A stretch of 64,000 nucleotides of DNA from Algoriphagus aestuarii (GTDB taxonomy: Bacteria > Bacteroidota > Bacteroidia > Cytophagales > Cyclobacteriaceae). The stretch spans positions 620,001 through 684,000 of the forward strand of contig JAFIDK010000002.1 of the NCBI GenBank assembly GCA_017051695.1. The letters are read 5' to 3'. Under the pieces are notes generated by a model. It worked only from the letters and a program-made list of their open reading frames with translations, ran no database searches and had not been told where the DNA came from. The position numbers were made by a program, and so were the translations under genes. The first letter of the stretch is position 1. Each line of letters opens with the position of its first letter. Positions 1 to 9,829 of this stretch are shown here, piece after piece.

Positions 1-1
1 C

Positions 2-70
2 AAATCTCTACAAAGTCATCTTGACTTGATCATCGAAGAACTTAATGACTTCTTGATTTCATTAAAATAA
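2..70 (+). CDS. C-terminal end of an upstream gene (partial)
   Basis: An open frame enters from the left edge and stops with TAA at 68-70. The 22 visible codons encode a leucine- and isoleucine-rich, probably helical tail ending in FLISLK. The other two forward frames stop early. The next gene starts 26 bases later on the same strand, so the two may be co-transcribed. No function can be assigned from so short a piece, and it could be chance open frame. Confidence 0.45.
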   Translation, partial: KSLQSHLDLIIEELNDFLISLK

Positions 71-96
71 AATTTAAAACCAACCATCTATTTACT

Positions 97-2469
97 ATGC
101 AGCGAAAACTTCTTTTTCTGCCTTTCTTATTTATTGCCCTATTCGAACTCCATGCTCAAAGCAGTCTATCTGTGGAGTATATCATGCGAGATCCGAAATG
201 GATGGGGACTTTTCCTTCTTCAGTAAGATGGGATGATGCCAGCCAACAAATTTATTTTAAGTATAATCCTGAAGAAGATCCTGCAGATTCATTGTATAAA
301 ATCTCCATTTCTTCTCCTGCAAAAATTGAAAAAGTCCACTGGCCAGAAGAAAAATCACTGAGGAAAAATTCATCCTCATATAATCAGGCAAAGACACATC
401 AACTTTATTTGGAAGACAAGAAAATCGTTTTAGAAGACTTGTCAAAAAACAGCAAATCCACTGTTTTGGAATGGTTTCAGAACCTATCCAATCCAAATTT
501 CCTTGCTGATGAAAATCTGATTTCCTTTGTTTCAGATGGAAATATCTATGTGGTAAACCGTACAACCAAAAAAGTTGAAAAAGTAACCAACATCAACTCT
601 GGCTCTAAGCCTTCAGAAAGAAAATCCAATAATTCACCTGAAAATTTGGATTTTCTGGAAAAAGACAATCTCGATTTATTGCAAGTAGTCAAAGAGCGAA
701 AAGATGCTCAAAAAGCCAGTAGAGCCTATCGAGAATCAATTACTGAGGAATCAAACGAGGAATTCACCTACTATACGGAAGGCAAAAACCCTGTTAGTCT
801 TTCTCTTTCTCCGGATGGAAACTATGCGACTTTTGCTTATTATAATAGAGGCTCCAATAAGAATACAAAAGTTCCAGATTATGTGGATGCTTCAGGATAT
901 ACCACAGATTTAAACGCAAGGTCAAAAGTCGGAAACGAGCCTACCACTGTAGAGATCGGAATATATGATCTCACCCGAGATACTGTCTATTTTATCAATA
1001 CTGCCAATTTACCAGGAATCAAAGATCTTCCTGATTATGTGAAAGACTATCCAGAGAAAACCTGGGAAGAAAAAGAAAGATCAGTGATTCTTTCACAGCC
1101 GTATTTCTCACATGACGGGTCAAAAGCCGTGATCAATATCAGGTCAAATGATAATAAAGACAGATGGATTGCTTTGATTGATCTAAAAACAGGGGAATTG
1201 AAGAACCTGGACAGACAAAGAGATGAAGCCTGGATAGCAGGTCCTGGGATCGGATGGTCTTTTTCCGGAGGCACTATGGGTTGGCTTCCTGACAATCAAC
1301 ATATCTATTTCCAGTCTGAAGAATCAGGGTATTCCCATTTATACATTCTTGATGTAGAAAACGGTAAGAGAACAGTCTTAACATCAGGTAAGTACGAAGT
1401 TTTCGACCCTTTCATTTCCAAAGACCAGAAATCCTGGTATTTCACCAGCTCAGAAGTGGACCCAGGAGAAAGACATTTTTATAAAATGCCATTGATGGGT
1501 GGCAAAATGGAGAAATTAACTTCAATGACAGGTAACAATGAAGTGACTCTTTCTCCAGATGAAAAGAAACTCGCCATTTTATATTCTTACAGCAATAAGC
1601 CAACTGAGCTTTATCTACAGGATAATAAAGTAGGTGCTAAAGCCACCCAATTGACGTCTGGGCAGTCAGAGGAATTTAAATCCTATAACTGGAGAGATCC
1701 GGAAATTGTAAAATTCACTGCCGAGGATGGTGCCCAAGTTCCTGCTAGATTATATACTCCGGATCCTGCCAAAAAGAATGGAGCCGCAGTAATTTTTGTT
1801 CATGGGGCAGGTTATTTACAAAATGTCCATAAATGGTGGAGCAGCTATTTCAGAGAGTACATGTTCCACAACCTTTTGACTGATTTAGGATACACTGTAT
1901 TGGATATTGACTACAGAGCAAGTGCTGGATACGGAAGAGACTGGAGAACAGGAATCTACCGTCATATGGGAGGAAAAGACCTGTCAGATCAGGTAGATGG
2001 GGCAAAATACCTTGTTTCAACTCAGGGAGTAGACGCTGACCGCATTGGTATTTATGGAGGTAGTTATGGAGGCTTTATTACGCTGATGGCATTATTCACT
2101 GAGCCAGATGTATTTAAATCAGGAGCTGCCCTTCGTTCGGTAACAGATTGGGCACATTATAATCATGGATACACAGCTAACATTTTAAATACACCAGAAG
2201 AAGATCCAATTGCTTACAGAAGATCTGGACCAATTTATTTTGCTGAAGGATTAAAAGGTAATTTATTGATGGCACATGGCATGGTTGACGTCAATGTCCA
2301 TTTTCAGGATGTTGTGAGACTTTCCCAAAGATTGATCGAGCTAGGAAAAGACAATTGGGAAATGGCGATTTATCCTGTCGAAGATCATGGATTTGTAGAG
2401 CCAAGTTCTTGGACTGATGAATACAAACGAATTCTGAAATTATTCAACACCACCCTACTCGAAGAATAA
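97..2469 (+). CDS. Exported S9 family prolyl oligopeptidase / dipeptidyl peptidase IV-like
   Basis: Serine peptidase expected to cleave proline-containing peptides in the periplasm or at the cell surface. A signal peptide (residues about 1-20, ending LHAQ) is followed by a beta-propeller-like region to about residue 540 (several SPDG/SHDG-type blade motifs) and an alpha/beta-hydrolase domain. The catalytic triad is visible: Ser656 in GGSYGGF, Asp731 in HGMVDVNVHF and His764 in EDHGF. At 790 aa it has normal family length. Its stop overlaps the start of the gamma-glutamyltransferase gene (TAATG), so the two are translationally coupled and may act together in peptide and glutathione breakdown. 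Exact cleavage specificity cannot be read from the sequence. Confidence 0.93.
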   Translation: MQRKLLFLPFLFIALFELHAQSSLSVEYIMRDPKWMGTFPSSVRWDDASQQIYFKYNPEEDPADSLYKISISSPAKIEKVHWPEEKSLRKNSSSYNQAKTHQLYLEDKKIVLEDLSKNSKSTVLEWFQNLSNPNFLADENLISFVSDGNIYVVNRTTKKVEKVTNINSGSKPSERKSNNSPENLDFLEKDNLDLLQVVKERKDAQKASRAYRESITEESNEEFTYYTEGKNPVSLSLSPDGNYATFAYYNRGSNKNTKVPDYVDASGYTTDLNARSKVGNEPTTVEIGIYDLTRDTVYFINTANLPGIKDLPDYVKDYPEKTWEEKERSVILSQPYFSHDGSKAVINIRSNDNKDRWIALIDLKTGELKNLDRQRDEAWIAGPGIGWSFSGGTMGWLPDNQHIYFQSEESGYSHLYILDVENGKRTVLTSGKYEVFDPFISKDQKSWYFTSSEVDPGERHFYKMPLMGGKMEKLTSMTGNNEVTLSPDEKKLAILYSYSNKPTELYLQDNKVGAKATQLTSGQSEEFKSYNWRDPEIVKFTAEDGAQVPARLYTPDPAKKNGAAVIFVHGAGYLQNVHKWWSSYFREYMFHNLLTDLGYTVLDIDYRASAGYGRDWRTGIYRHMGGKDLSDQVDGAKYLVSTQGVDADRIGIYGGSYGGFITLMALFTEPDVFKSGAALRSVTDWAHYNHGYTANILNTPEEDPIAYRRSGPIYFAEGLKGNLLMAHGMVDVNVHFQDVVRLSQRLIELGKDNWEMAIYPVEDHGFVEPSSWTDEYKRILKLFNTTLLEE

Positions 2470-4184
2470 TGGTAAAACCAATGCGAGTGGCATCTGCTTT
2501 TTTAGCTGGTGCCACTTTTTTTATTTCAGTTTTTTCTTGCCAAAACAAAGAAGACGGTTCTCTTAAAATCACAGGAACCATCGCAGAAAATGCCATGGTC
2601 GTTTCTGCCCGTGAGGAGGCCTCCAAAATCGGTTTGGATATAATCAAAAAAGGAGGAAATGCCTTTGATGCGATGATGGCAACAGAGATGGCACTAGCTG
2701 TCATCTATCCTTTTGCAGGAAATCTCGGTGGGGGCGGATTTATGGTGTATAGAATGGCTGATGGAAGCACCGGATCTTTGGATTACCGTGAAAAAGCGCC
2801 TTCTGCTGCATTTCCAGACATGTACTTGGATGAAAACGGTGATGTTATTCCAGGTCTAAGTACTCAAGGCGCATTGGCTTCCGGTGTTCCCGGAACGATT
2901 GCCGGCATTTTTACAGCCCAAAAGAAGTTCGGAAAATTAACTCCGGAGGAAATATTTGCCCCAGTAATAGAACTGGCTGAAAATGGCTATGTGGTCACTT
3001 CTAATCAGGCAAACCGGCTCAAGCGATTGCGTGAAACATTTATAGAAGTCAATGGTCCTGACACGTACTTTGCGAAGCAAATTGCAGTTGGAGACACCTT
3101 GAAGTTCCCGGTATTAGCGGAGACATTAAAAAGAATTGCCAAAGGAGGAATGGATGAATTTTACAAAGGTGAAACAGCAAAAATCCTTTCTAAACATCTT
3201 CGGGAAATGGGAGGTATTATCACCGAAGAGGATTTGGCAAACTATCAGGCAGCTTGGAGAGATCCAGTGATTTTCAACTATAAAGAACTGAAAATCATTT
3301 CTATGGCTCCTCCAAGTTCAGGAGGTATTACCTTAGCGCAGATTTTTGGAATGATTGAACCTTATCCATTGAAAGATTTTGGCCATCATAGTTCAGAACA
3401 TATTCAGCTATTAGTGGAGGCAGAAAGAAGAGCCTATGCAGATCGAAATTTTTATTTAGGAGATCCGGATTTTGTAGAAATACCAAAGTCCGAATTAATG
3501 GATCCCTCCTATTTAAAATCTAGAATGGAAACATTCACTTTTGATCAGGCTAGCAAATCAGAAGAAATTGCAGAAGGCAAAATCACTTTTGCAGAGAGTA
3601 TGGAAACGACTCATTATTCGATCATTGATGCCGAAGGAAACGCAGTTTCAGTGACTACAACACTAAATGGAGCTTATGGGTCCAAGGTTTACATAGATGA
3701 ACTCGGGTTTTTCTTGAATAATGAAATGGACGATTTCAGCTCTAAGCCGGGTGTACCTAACATGTTTGGCCTAATCGGTGCTGAAGCAAACAGTATTCAG
3801 GCTGGCAAAAGAATGCTAAGTAGTATGACCCCTACCCTTGTGGAAAAGGAAGGGAAATTATGGATGGTAGTAGGTACACCGGGTGGATCAACAATCATAA
3901 CCTCGGTACTTCAGACCATACTTAATGTGTATGAATTTGAAATGGGAATGCAAGAAGCAGTGGAATCAGCCCGTTTCCATCATCAATGGCTTCCAGATGT
4001 CGTCAGCTTTGAACCTGATTCATTTGATACCACTTTATTAAATAACCTCAAATCAAAGGGATACATCATTCTGGAAAACAATAATCCTATTATCGGAAAA
4101 GTAGATGCTATTCTGGTTTTGCCCAATGGCAAACTTGAAGGTGGAGCCGATCCAAGAGGAGATGATAAAGCGGTAGGGTTTTAA
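2469..4184 (+). CDS. ggt: Gamma-glutamyltransferase lipoprotein
   Basis: Transfers or hydrolyses gamma-glutamyl groups, for example of glutathione, outside the cytoplasm. The N-terminus carries a lipoprotein signal with the lipobox cysteine at residue 24 (VFSC). The family nucleophile is the first threonine of TTHYS, Thr380, where the pro-enzyme self-cleaves into large and small subunits. The conserved NEMDDF and late GTPGGS segments (oxyanion and glycine pocket) are present. Length 571 aa is normal. The ATG shares its A with the stop of the S9 peptidase gene; a second ATG at codon 5 is an equally good start. A strong hairpin terminator follows at 4209-4253. Confidence 0.94.
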   Translation: MVKPMRVASAFLAGATFFISVFSCQNKEDGSLKITGTIAENAMVVSAREEASKIGLDIIKKGGNAFDAMMATEMALAVIYPFAGNLGGGGFMVYRMADGSTGSLDYREKAPSAAFPDMYLDENGDVIPGLSTQGALASGVPGTIAGIFTAQKKFGKLTPEEIFAPVIELAENGYVVTSNQANRLKRLRETFIEVNGPDTYFAKQIAVGDTLKFPVLAETLKRIAKGGMDEFYKGETAKILSKHLREMGGIITEEDLANYQAAWRDPVIFNYKELKIISMAPPSSGGITLAQIFGMIEPYPLKDFGHHSSEHIQLLVEAERRAYADRNFYLGDPDFVEIPKSELMDPSYLKSRMETFTFDQASKSEEIAEGKITFAESMETTHYSIIDAEGNAVSVTTTLNGAYGSKVYIDELGFFLNNEMDDFSSKPGVPNMFGLIGAEANSIQAGKRMLSSMTPTLVEKEGKLWMVVGTPGGSTIITSVLQTILNVYEFEMGMQEAVESARFHHQWLPDVVSFEPDSFDTTLLNNLKSKGYIILENNNPIIGKVDAILVLPNGKLEGGADPRGDDKAVGF

Positions 4185-4208
4185 ATCTGAAAACTCTTAT
4201 GGAATAAA

Positions 4209-4253
4209 GGGAAAAAGCAGGCTTCGCAATTAGCCTGGCTTTTTCCCTTTTTT
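4209..4253 (+). terminator. Rho-independent-type terminator after ggt
   Basis: Stem GGGAAAAAGCAGGC pairs with GCCTGGCTTTTTCCC across a ten-base loop with one bulge, and a T run follows. It ends the S9-ggt unit. Confidence 0.8.
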
Positions 4254-4267
4254 ATTCAAGGAATACT

Positions 4268-4275
4268 TAATTTTG
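4268..4275 (+). promoter_or_regulatory. Candidate -7 box upstream of mnmA
   Basis: TAATTTTG matches the Bacteroidota sigma-A -7 consensus TAnnTTTG and lies about 86 bases before the mnmA start, just after the ggt terminator. No convincing TTG -33 element is spaced correctly, so the call is tentative. Confidence 0.3.
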
Positions 4276-4361
4276 CCCCAGGAGAACCAAATGCCATTCA
4301 CTTGATGTTCTCGCTCTATCTGTAACCTAATGGACCTTGAATCCATTAATTATTACAAGCT

Positions 4362-5573
4362 ATGAAAACAAAACCAAGAGTAGTTGTCGGCCTATCAGGA
4401 GGTGTTGACAGCTCTGTAGCTGCTCATTTATTAATCGAGCAAGGCTATGAAGTCATCGGGATGTTTATGAAAAACTGGCACGATGAATCAGTAACAATTT
4501 CCAATGAATGTCCTTGGATGGAAGACTCCACCGATGCAATGCTAGTGGCAGAAAAATTGGGAATCCCTTTTCAAGCAATAGATCTCAGTGAGGAATACCG
4601 CGAGCGAATCGTGGATTATATGTTTGATGAATATAAGGCTGGTAGAACTCCCAATCCAGACATTCTTTGCAATCGGGAAATCAAATTCGACATATTCTTA
4701 AAAGCTGCTCAAAAGCTAAAAGCAGATTTCGTAGCAACAGGACACTACTGCCAAAAAGGTGAAATTGAAGTAGATGGAAATCCAGTTTACCAACTTCTTG
4801 CTGGTGCAGACCCTAATAAAGACCAAAGCTATTTCCTTTGTCAATTGAATCAAGAGCAATTAAGCAAAGCGCTTTTTCCAATAGGTCATTTACAGAAACC
4901 GGAGGTAAGGAGAATTGCCAAAGAACAGGATTTGATCACGGCAGATAAAAAAGATTCTCAGGGTCTCTGCTTTATCGGCAAAGTCAGACTTCCTGATTTC
5001 TTACAACAGCAGTTAAAACCGAAAAAAGGAAAGATCATTCAAATCCCTGAGGAATTGGAGATCTACCAAACCCAAAAAATTCCTGTGGGTATTCCTGCAG
5101 AAGACTGGGATTCTGAAACCTTGGATGCTATTTCTTTACCATTGCATTACTCAGCTGATCAAGGCAAAATGCTAGGGGAACATAATGGGGCCCATTATTT
5201 CACCGTTGGCCAAAGAAAAGGTCTTCAGGTGGGTGGCACAGGCAAGCCATTGTTTGTAATATCGACAGACACAAAGGAAAACATCATTTATACTGGCTTG
5301 GGAGAAACACATCCCGGACTATTGAGAAATGGCTTATTTGTAAAAAACGATCAGATCCATTGGATCAGAGAAGATTTGACTTTGTCAGTGGGAGAAAGTG
5401 CACGATACAAAGCAAGAATACGATACCGCCAACCATTAACTTGGGCTACTTTGGTCAGAAAAGAGAATGGGCTTTATGTCATTTTTGACGAGCCACAAAA
5501 AGGAGTAGCTTCTGGTCAGTTTGTGGCTTGGTATGATGAAGAGGAATCTATTGGGTCTGGTACTATCTTCTAA
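4362..5573 (+). CDS. mnmA: tRNA-specific 2-thiouridylase MnmA
   Basis: Adds sulfur to C2 of the wobble uridine in tRNAs for Lys, Glu and Gln. The ATP-pyrophosphatase P-loop GLSGGVDSS lies at residues 9-17. The two catalytic cysteines are those in the [10 protein letters not shown] segment and in SQGLCFIGK. The central and C-terminal tRNA-binding beta domains are complete through the final GSGTIF. Length 403 aa is slightly above the usual 360-380 because of an insertion around the [14 protein letters not shown] stretch. It stands alone between two terminators, as expected for a constitutive tRNA-modification gene. Confidence 0.96.
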   Translation: MKTKPRVVVGLSGGVDSSVAAHLLIEQGYEVIGMFMKNWHDESVTISNECPWMEDSTDAMLVAEKLGIPFQAIDLSEEYRERIVDYMFDEYKAGRTPNPDILCNREIKFDIFLKAAQKLKADFVATGHYCQKGEIEVDGNPVYQLLAGADPNKDQSYFLCQLNQEQLSKALFPIGHLQKPEVRRIAKEQDLITADKKDSQGLCFIGKVRLPDFLQQQLKPKKGKIIQIPEELEIYQTQKIPVGIPAEDWDSETLDAISLPLHYSADQGKMLGEHNGAHYFTVGQRKGLQVGGTGKPLFVISTDTKENIIYTGLGETHPGLLRNGLFVKNDQIHWIREDLTLSVGESARYKARIRYRQPLTWATLVRKENGLYVIFDEPQKGVASGQFVAWYDEEESIGSGTIF

Positions 5574-5578
5574 AAATC

Positions 5579-5610
5579 AGAAAGTCAGTGCATCCATTGA
5601 CTTTCTTTTT
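5579..5610 (+). terminator. Terminator after mnmA
   Basis: Nine-base-pair stem AGAAAGTCA / TGACTTTCT with a ten-base loop and trailing T run, ending just before the next ATG. Confidence 0.7.
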
Positions 5611-5618
5611 ATATCCCT

Positions 5619-6332
5619 ATGTTATTAGAAATCCTTTTCGAAGATGAATACCTGATTGCTATCAATAAACCTTCCGGTTTATTGGTGCATCGAACTTCAA
5701 TCGCTGCTCAAGAAACAAAATTTGCCTTACAACTCCTGAGGGATCAGATAGGTCAGCATGTCTATCCTGTTCATAGACTGGATCGTCCTACTAGTGGTGT
5801 TTTACTTTTTGCGAAGAAAGAAGAAGTACTTCCTGCTTTGAAAAACTTATTTTCTGAAAGGGAAATGGATAAAACATACCTCACAATCGTCAGAGGAATT
5901 CCAAGTATCCAAGAAGGCTCAATTGATCATCCTTTAAAAAGTGAACGATCTGGGAGACTCCAAGAAGCTAAAACCAATTATCAGGTGATTTCAACCTCAG
6001 AAATGCCTTTTAACAGCACAGGAAGATATCCGACCAGTCGCTATAGTCTTCTAAAAGTAGAACCTGAAACTGGTAGAACCCATCAGATCAGAAGGCATAT
6101 GGCTCATATCCGTCATTACATATTAGGGGATAAGAAGCATGGTGATAACAAACAAAACATATTTTTAGAGCGGGAATTTGGACTTCAAAATCTGATGCTT
6201 CATGCTGAATGCCTTTCTTTTTCACATCCTATAAATAGTCGACTGATCAATTTACACTGCATTCCTCCAGCTCATTTTTTAAAAATGCTGAATGATTTAA
6301 ACCTCTATTTAGCCCTAAATAGAAAGAAATAA
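5619..6332 (+). CDS. truC: RluA-family pseudouridine synthase, TruC-like
   Basis: Isomerises uridine to pseudouridine in RNA; TruC modifies U65 of tRNAs. The RluA signature HRLDRPTSGVLLFAK contains the catalytic aspartate. The later GRTHQIRRHMAHI motif, with the HMAHIRHYILGDKKHGD continuation, is typical of TruC rather than RluC/D. At 237 aa with no S4 domain, the size also fits TruC. It follows mnmA directly, so two tRNA-modification genes sit side by side although a hairpin separates them. TruC specificity is inferred from size and motif. Confidence 0.85.
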   Translation: MLLEILFEDEYLIAINKPSGLLVHRTSIAAQETKFALQLLRDQIGQHVYPVHRLDRPTSGVLLFAKKEEVLPALKNLFSEREMDKTYLTIVRGIPSIQEGSIDHPLKSERSGRLQEAKTNYQVISTSEMPFNSTGRYPTSRYSLLKVEPETGRTHQIRRHMAHIRHYILGDKKHGDNKQNIFLEREFGLQNLMLHAECLSFSHPINSRLINLHCIPPAHFLKMLNDLNLYLALNRKK

Positions 6333-6380
6333 GTTCATATGGGGAATTTCTTTTACTTTAGAAGAGTAAAATATTCCCCT

Positions 6381-7856
6381 ATGAAAAAAATACTTGTTAG
6401 CATCTGTATGCTTTTCTCCTATTCTGCCCTGATCCAAGCTCAGGTAGAAGATGTAGAAAAAAAATTCAATAGAGAAGAAGCAATATCCCATTTCACATAT
6501 TTGGCTTCTGATGAGTTGAAAGGAAGGGACCCAATCCGTCCTGAAATCGAAATGGCATCAAATTATATTGCCAAAGAATTTGAGAAATATGGGGCAAAGC
6601 AACTTCCAGGAGCATCAGGATATTTTCAAATCATACCATTTATGATGTCCACTCCTCCGGAGACAGGAGAGATTGTGATTTCGGGTGAGGCATTTACCCA
6701 AGGGGAATCTTTGTTGGTTCTCAGTGGGAATAATCTGGATGGAACATATGAGCTAGTGGATGTAGGGTTTGGTTTGGAAGAAGATTATGAAGGTAAAGAT
6801 CTGAAAGGAAAAATTGCCGTCACCAGTGTAGGTGCCCCAGATCAAATGAGTCCAGGGGCTTTGTTCTCACTTGGTGCACAAAAAACTAAAATTGCACAAG
6901 AAAATGGTGCGATTGCTATTGTAGAAATGTTCAACATTCCTTCTGTTCCTTGGCAGCTCGTTTCCCGTTACTTGAATAGAACTCAATTGACCGTAGACCA
7001 AGGTACTGCTAGCGATTTACCTTATATCTGGATAAAAGATCCTAAAAACAAAATCAAAACAGATATGGCAAAAGCTTCCGCGACTGAGGCTAGGTTTACT
7101 ATTCAGAAAAAGGAGAACAAATCCATTGAAGGAAAAAATGTCGTTGCTTGGATAGAAGGAACAGATCCAGCCCTTAAAAATGAATTTGTCATGCTTTCTG
7201 CACACTACGATCATGTGGGAGTTGGTGAGCCAGATGCGAATGGTGATTCCATTTTCAACGGAGCCAGGGATAATGCGGTCGGTACAGTGGCAGTAATCAA
7301 TGCCGCGAAATACTTTGCAGAAAACCCTCCGAAACGTTCTATCTTATTGGCTGCTTGGACTGCAGAAGAAAAAGGATTATTGGGAAGTGCATATTTTGCT
7401 GCCCATCCATTGGTACCGATCAAAGACATTATTTTCAATCTGAATATTGACAATGGTGGATATAATAACACATCCATAATTACAGTAATCGGCCTTGGAA
7501 GAACATCTGGAGATCAATTGATCACGGAGGCGGTGGAAGAAATCGGGCTAAAAGCCATTTCTGATCCATCCCCGGAACAAGGACTATACGATCGGTCTGA
7601 CAATGTGAATTTTGCCAAATTAGGCGTTCCTGCACCTACTTTCAGTTTAGGTTTTACTGCTTTTGACGATGAGATCAATAAGTACTATCACAAGCAGGCA
7701 GATGGAGTGGAAACGTTTGATCTGGACTATGCTGTAAAATATTGGAAAGCCTATATTCTGGCAGCCCAGAAAATATCCAACATGGCTGAAAAACCATTTT
7801 GGTTTGCAGGAGATAAATATGAAAGTGTAGGAAAAGAATTATACGGAATCAACTAA
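6381..7856 (+). CDS. Exported M28 family zinc peptidase with PA domain
   Basis: Di-zinc aminopeptidase-like enzyme. I chose the ATG at 6381 because a signal peptide starts there (MKKILVS to IQAQ), whereas the in-frame upstream ATG at 6339 would add 14 non-signal residues. A PA-like insert spans about residues 110-225. The M28 metal ligands and catalytic acids are visible as SAHYDHVG, GARDNAVG and TAEEKGLLG, with a downstream Asp and a histidine near the YYHKQAD segment. It ends one base before the convergent nucleoside transporter gene. Substrate is unknown. Confidence 0.9.
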   Translation: MKKILVSICMLFSYSALIQAQVEDVEKKFNREEAISHFTYLASDELKGRDPIRPEIEMASNYIAKEFEKYGAKQLPGASGYFQIIPFMMSTPPETGEIVISGEAFTQGESLLVLSGNNLDGTYELVDVGFGLEEDYEGKDLKGKIAVTSVGAPDQMSPGALFSLGAQKTKIAQENGAIAIVEMFNIPSVPWQLVSRYLNRTQLTVDQGTASDLPYIWIKDPKNKIKTDMAKASATEARFTIQKKENKSIEGKNVVAWIEGTDPALKNEFVMLSAHYDHVGVGEPDANGDSIFNGARDNAVGTVAVINAAKYFAENPPKRSILLAAWTAEEKGLLGSAYFAAHPLVPIKDIIFNLNIDNGGYNNTSIITVIGLGRTSGDQLITEAVEEIGLKAISDPSPEQGLYDRSDNVNFAKLGVPAPTFSLGFTAFDDEINKYYHKQADGVETFDLDYAVKYWKAYILAAQKISNMAEKPFWFAGDKYESVGKELYGIN

Positions 7857-7857
7857 G

Positions 7858-9144
7858 TTATCCAAATAACATCCCGGCAATCGTAGCAGTCATCAAACAA
7901 GCTAAAGACGCCGCAAAAAGAGACCTGAGTCCCAACCGGCTCAGGTTTCCTTGTTGATTAGGGGCGATGATGGTAATTCCTCCGAGCTGAATCGCGATAG
8001 AGCTGAAATTGGAAAATCCACAAAGCGCATAAGTGGAAATCACAATAGATTTGGCACTCAAGGAACCAATTTCTTTCATTTCAGATAAACTCAAATATGC
8101 CACAAACTCATTGATAACGGTTTTTTGTCCCAATAAACTTCCCACTTGAAGTGTATCAACCCATTCTACTCCAATCACCCAAGCAAAAACCCTAAATACT
8201 TGCCCAAACAGGTACTCCAAAGAAAACCCTTGAAACTGTCCTCCGGTACTGGATACTACAAAAGAATTTAAGCCAGTATATTCACCTATCAAGCCACTCA
8301 ACACATAATTCACAGCAGCAATGACGGCAATAAATGCCAAAAGCATGGCTCCGACATTTAAGGCAAGTTTTAGGCCCTCTGAAGCTCCGATAGACATCGC
8401 ATCAATCAAATTGACACCCATTGCTTCTTCATTCACCTCAAGTTTATCCTGTTTGACCTCTTTTTCTTCTTCTGGAACGAACATCTTGGACATCACAATA
8501 GCTGCAGGTGCATTCATAATGCTTGCCCCAAGAAGATAGGCAGCAAATTTACTTTGCTCCTCCAGGCTTTCTCCTCCCAGAAATGCAACATACCCAGCCA
8601 AAACACCCCCAGCGATAGTTGCCATCCCTCCTGTCATTAAACACATCAGTTCAGATTTACTCATCTGGGGAATAAATGGACGGACTAATAATGGTGCCTC
8701 AGTTTGCCCCAAAAATATATTTCCCGCAGCAGAAAGACTTTCAGGACCTGAAAGACGCATGGTTCTGGCCATCACCCAAGCGATACCAAAAACGATTTTT
8801 TGAAGGATTCCAAGGTAATACAAACCAGCAGAGACTGTGGAGAAAAAGATAATCGTAGGCAATACCTGAAAAGCAAAAATAAATCCGAAGCTGTCACCAG
8901 CTAAATCACCAAAAATAAAAGCTGCACCATCTCGGCTAAAACTCAAAAATTTCACAAAAGCCTGACTCAAAATAGAAAAACCCTGAGCGACGATCGGTAC
9001 CTTGGTAATCAAAAACCCAAAAACCAGCTGTAAAATGACACCGATACCGACTAATCTCCAGTCAATTTTTCTCTTATTACTGGAAAAAAGAAAAGCTATC
9101 AATACAATGACAGCAAGTCCTAAGATCCCTCTTAAATAATCCAT
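7858..9144 (-). CDS. NupC/CNT family concentrative nucleoside transporter
   Basis: Cation-coupled uptake of nucleosides across the inner membrane. The protein is almost entirely hydrophobic, with about ten membrane segments. It carries CNT landmarks: GQTEAPLLVRPF in the first re-entrant loop and NEFVAYLSL plus the ALCGFSNFSSIAIQLGG region in the second half. I take the ATG at 9144 (MDYLRGILG) rather than 9180, because the upstream twelve residues are basic and unlike the family N-terminus. A terminator between this gene and the upstream bfn gene implies its own promoter. Confidence 0.9.
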   Translation of the reverse strand: MDYLRGILGLAVIVLIAFLFSSNKRKIDWRLVGIGVILQLVFGFLITKVPIVAQGFSILSQAFVKFLSFSRDGAAFIFGDLAGDSFGFIFAFQVLPTIIFFSTVSAGLYYLGILQKIVFGIAWVMARTMRLSGPESLSAAGNIFLGQTEAPLLVRPFIPQMSKSELMCLMTGGMATIAGGVLAGYVAFLGGESLEEQSKFAAYLLGASIMNAPAAIVMSKMFVPEEEKEVKQDKLEVNEEAMGVNLIDAMSIGASEGLKLALNVGAMLLAFIAVIAAVNYVLSGLIGEYTGLNSFVVSSTGGQFQGFSLEYLFGQVFRVFAWVIGVEWVDTLQVGSLLGQKTVINEFVAYLSLSEMKEIGSLSAKSIVISTYALCGFSNFSSIAIQLGGITIIAPNQQGNLSRLGLRSLFAASLACLMTATIAGMLFG

Positions 9145-9192
9145 GAATCGTGGTTTGATAGAAAGCCTAAAAATAGGCAAGTGAGAGTCAAT

Positions 9193-9219
9193 AAAAAAGC
9201 CTGGTTTGACCCAGGCTTT
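9193..9219 (-). terminator. Terminator of the etfB-etfA-bfn operon
   Basis: On the minus strand AAAGCCTGG pairs with CCAGGCTTT around a short loop and is followed by a run of six T. It lies directly after the bifunctional nuclease stop. Confidence 0.8.
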
Positions 9220-9227
9220 ATAGAGAT

Positions 9228-9824
9228 TTAATTTCTCTTATTAATTTCATCCCTGATTCTGGCAGCTTTTTCATAATCTTCATTACTTATCGCCTTGTCC
9301 AGCATCTGATTTAGCTTATCGAGTGTAAAATCTTTCAGGGAACTTTCTTTTTTGGAAGTGCCCTTCTGAGCGGTAGGTTTTGCCGGAGATTTTTCTTCTT
9401 TCTTTTCTTCTTCAGAAAATTCAATTGAAGCCTCTGACATCACTTTTTCGGAACAATAGACTGGAGAATCAAATCGAACTGCGATTGCAATGGCATCTGA
9501 TGGTCTAGAGTCAATTTCGACTTCTGAAGTTTCATTATGACATTGAATTTTGGCATAAAAAACACCCTCCTTCATATCAGAAATGATAATCTTATCTATC
9601 TCAAAATTAAAGCTATTTGCAAAAGATTTGAATAAGTCATGTGTCATGGGCCTATTGGGAATAATTTTCTCAATCTCAATTGCAATCGCCTGAGCCTCAA
9701 ACATCCCTATCACAATTGGCAATCTTCTACTCCCATGAACCTCTCCCATAACCAAAGTAAATGACCCTGATTGGGAATGGTTAGATGACAAACCTAAAAT
9801 CTCCAGTTCTACTAGTTTTTCCAC
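9228..9824 (-). CDS. Bifunctional nuclease family protein (DUF151) with C-terminal UVR motif
   Basis: The DUF151/BFN domain (residues about 1-130) has the family pattern ELEILGLSS, GEVHGSRRLPIVIG and SRPSDAIAIAVR; family members show RNase and DNase activity. A charged linker rich in Lys and Glu leads to a UVR (UvrB/UvrC) motif, YEKAARIRDEIN, at the very end. The start is GTG at 9824; the family's normal N-terminus begins exactly there and no nearby ATG fits. It starts five bases after the etfA stop and shares that operon. A physiological link to ETF is not known. Confidence 0.88.
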   Translation of the reverse strand: MEKLVELEILGLSSNHSQSGSFTLVMGEVHGSRRLPIVIGMFEAQAIAIEIEKIIPNRPMTHDLFKSFANSFNFEIDKIIISDMKEGVFYAKIQCHNETSEVEIDSRPSDAIAIAVRFDSPVYCSEKVMSEASIEFSEEEKKEEKSPAKPTAQKGTSKKESSLKDFTLDKLNQMLDKAISNEDYEKAARIRDEINKRN

Positions 9825-9829
9825 AAAAA

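Noticed and set aside
6339-6380. Longer N-terminus for the M28 peptidase
   Set aside because: The 14 added residues precede an otherwise perfect signal peptide.
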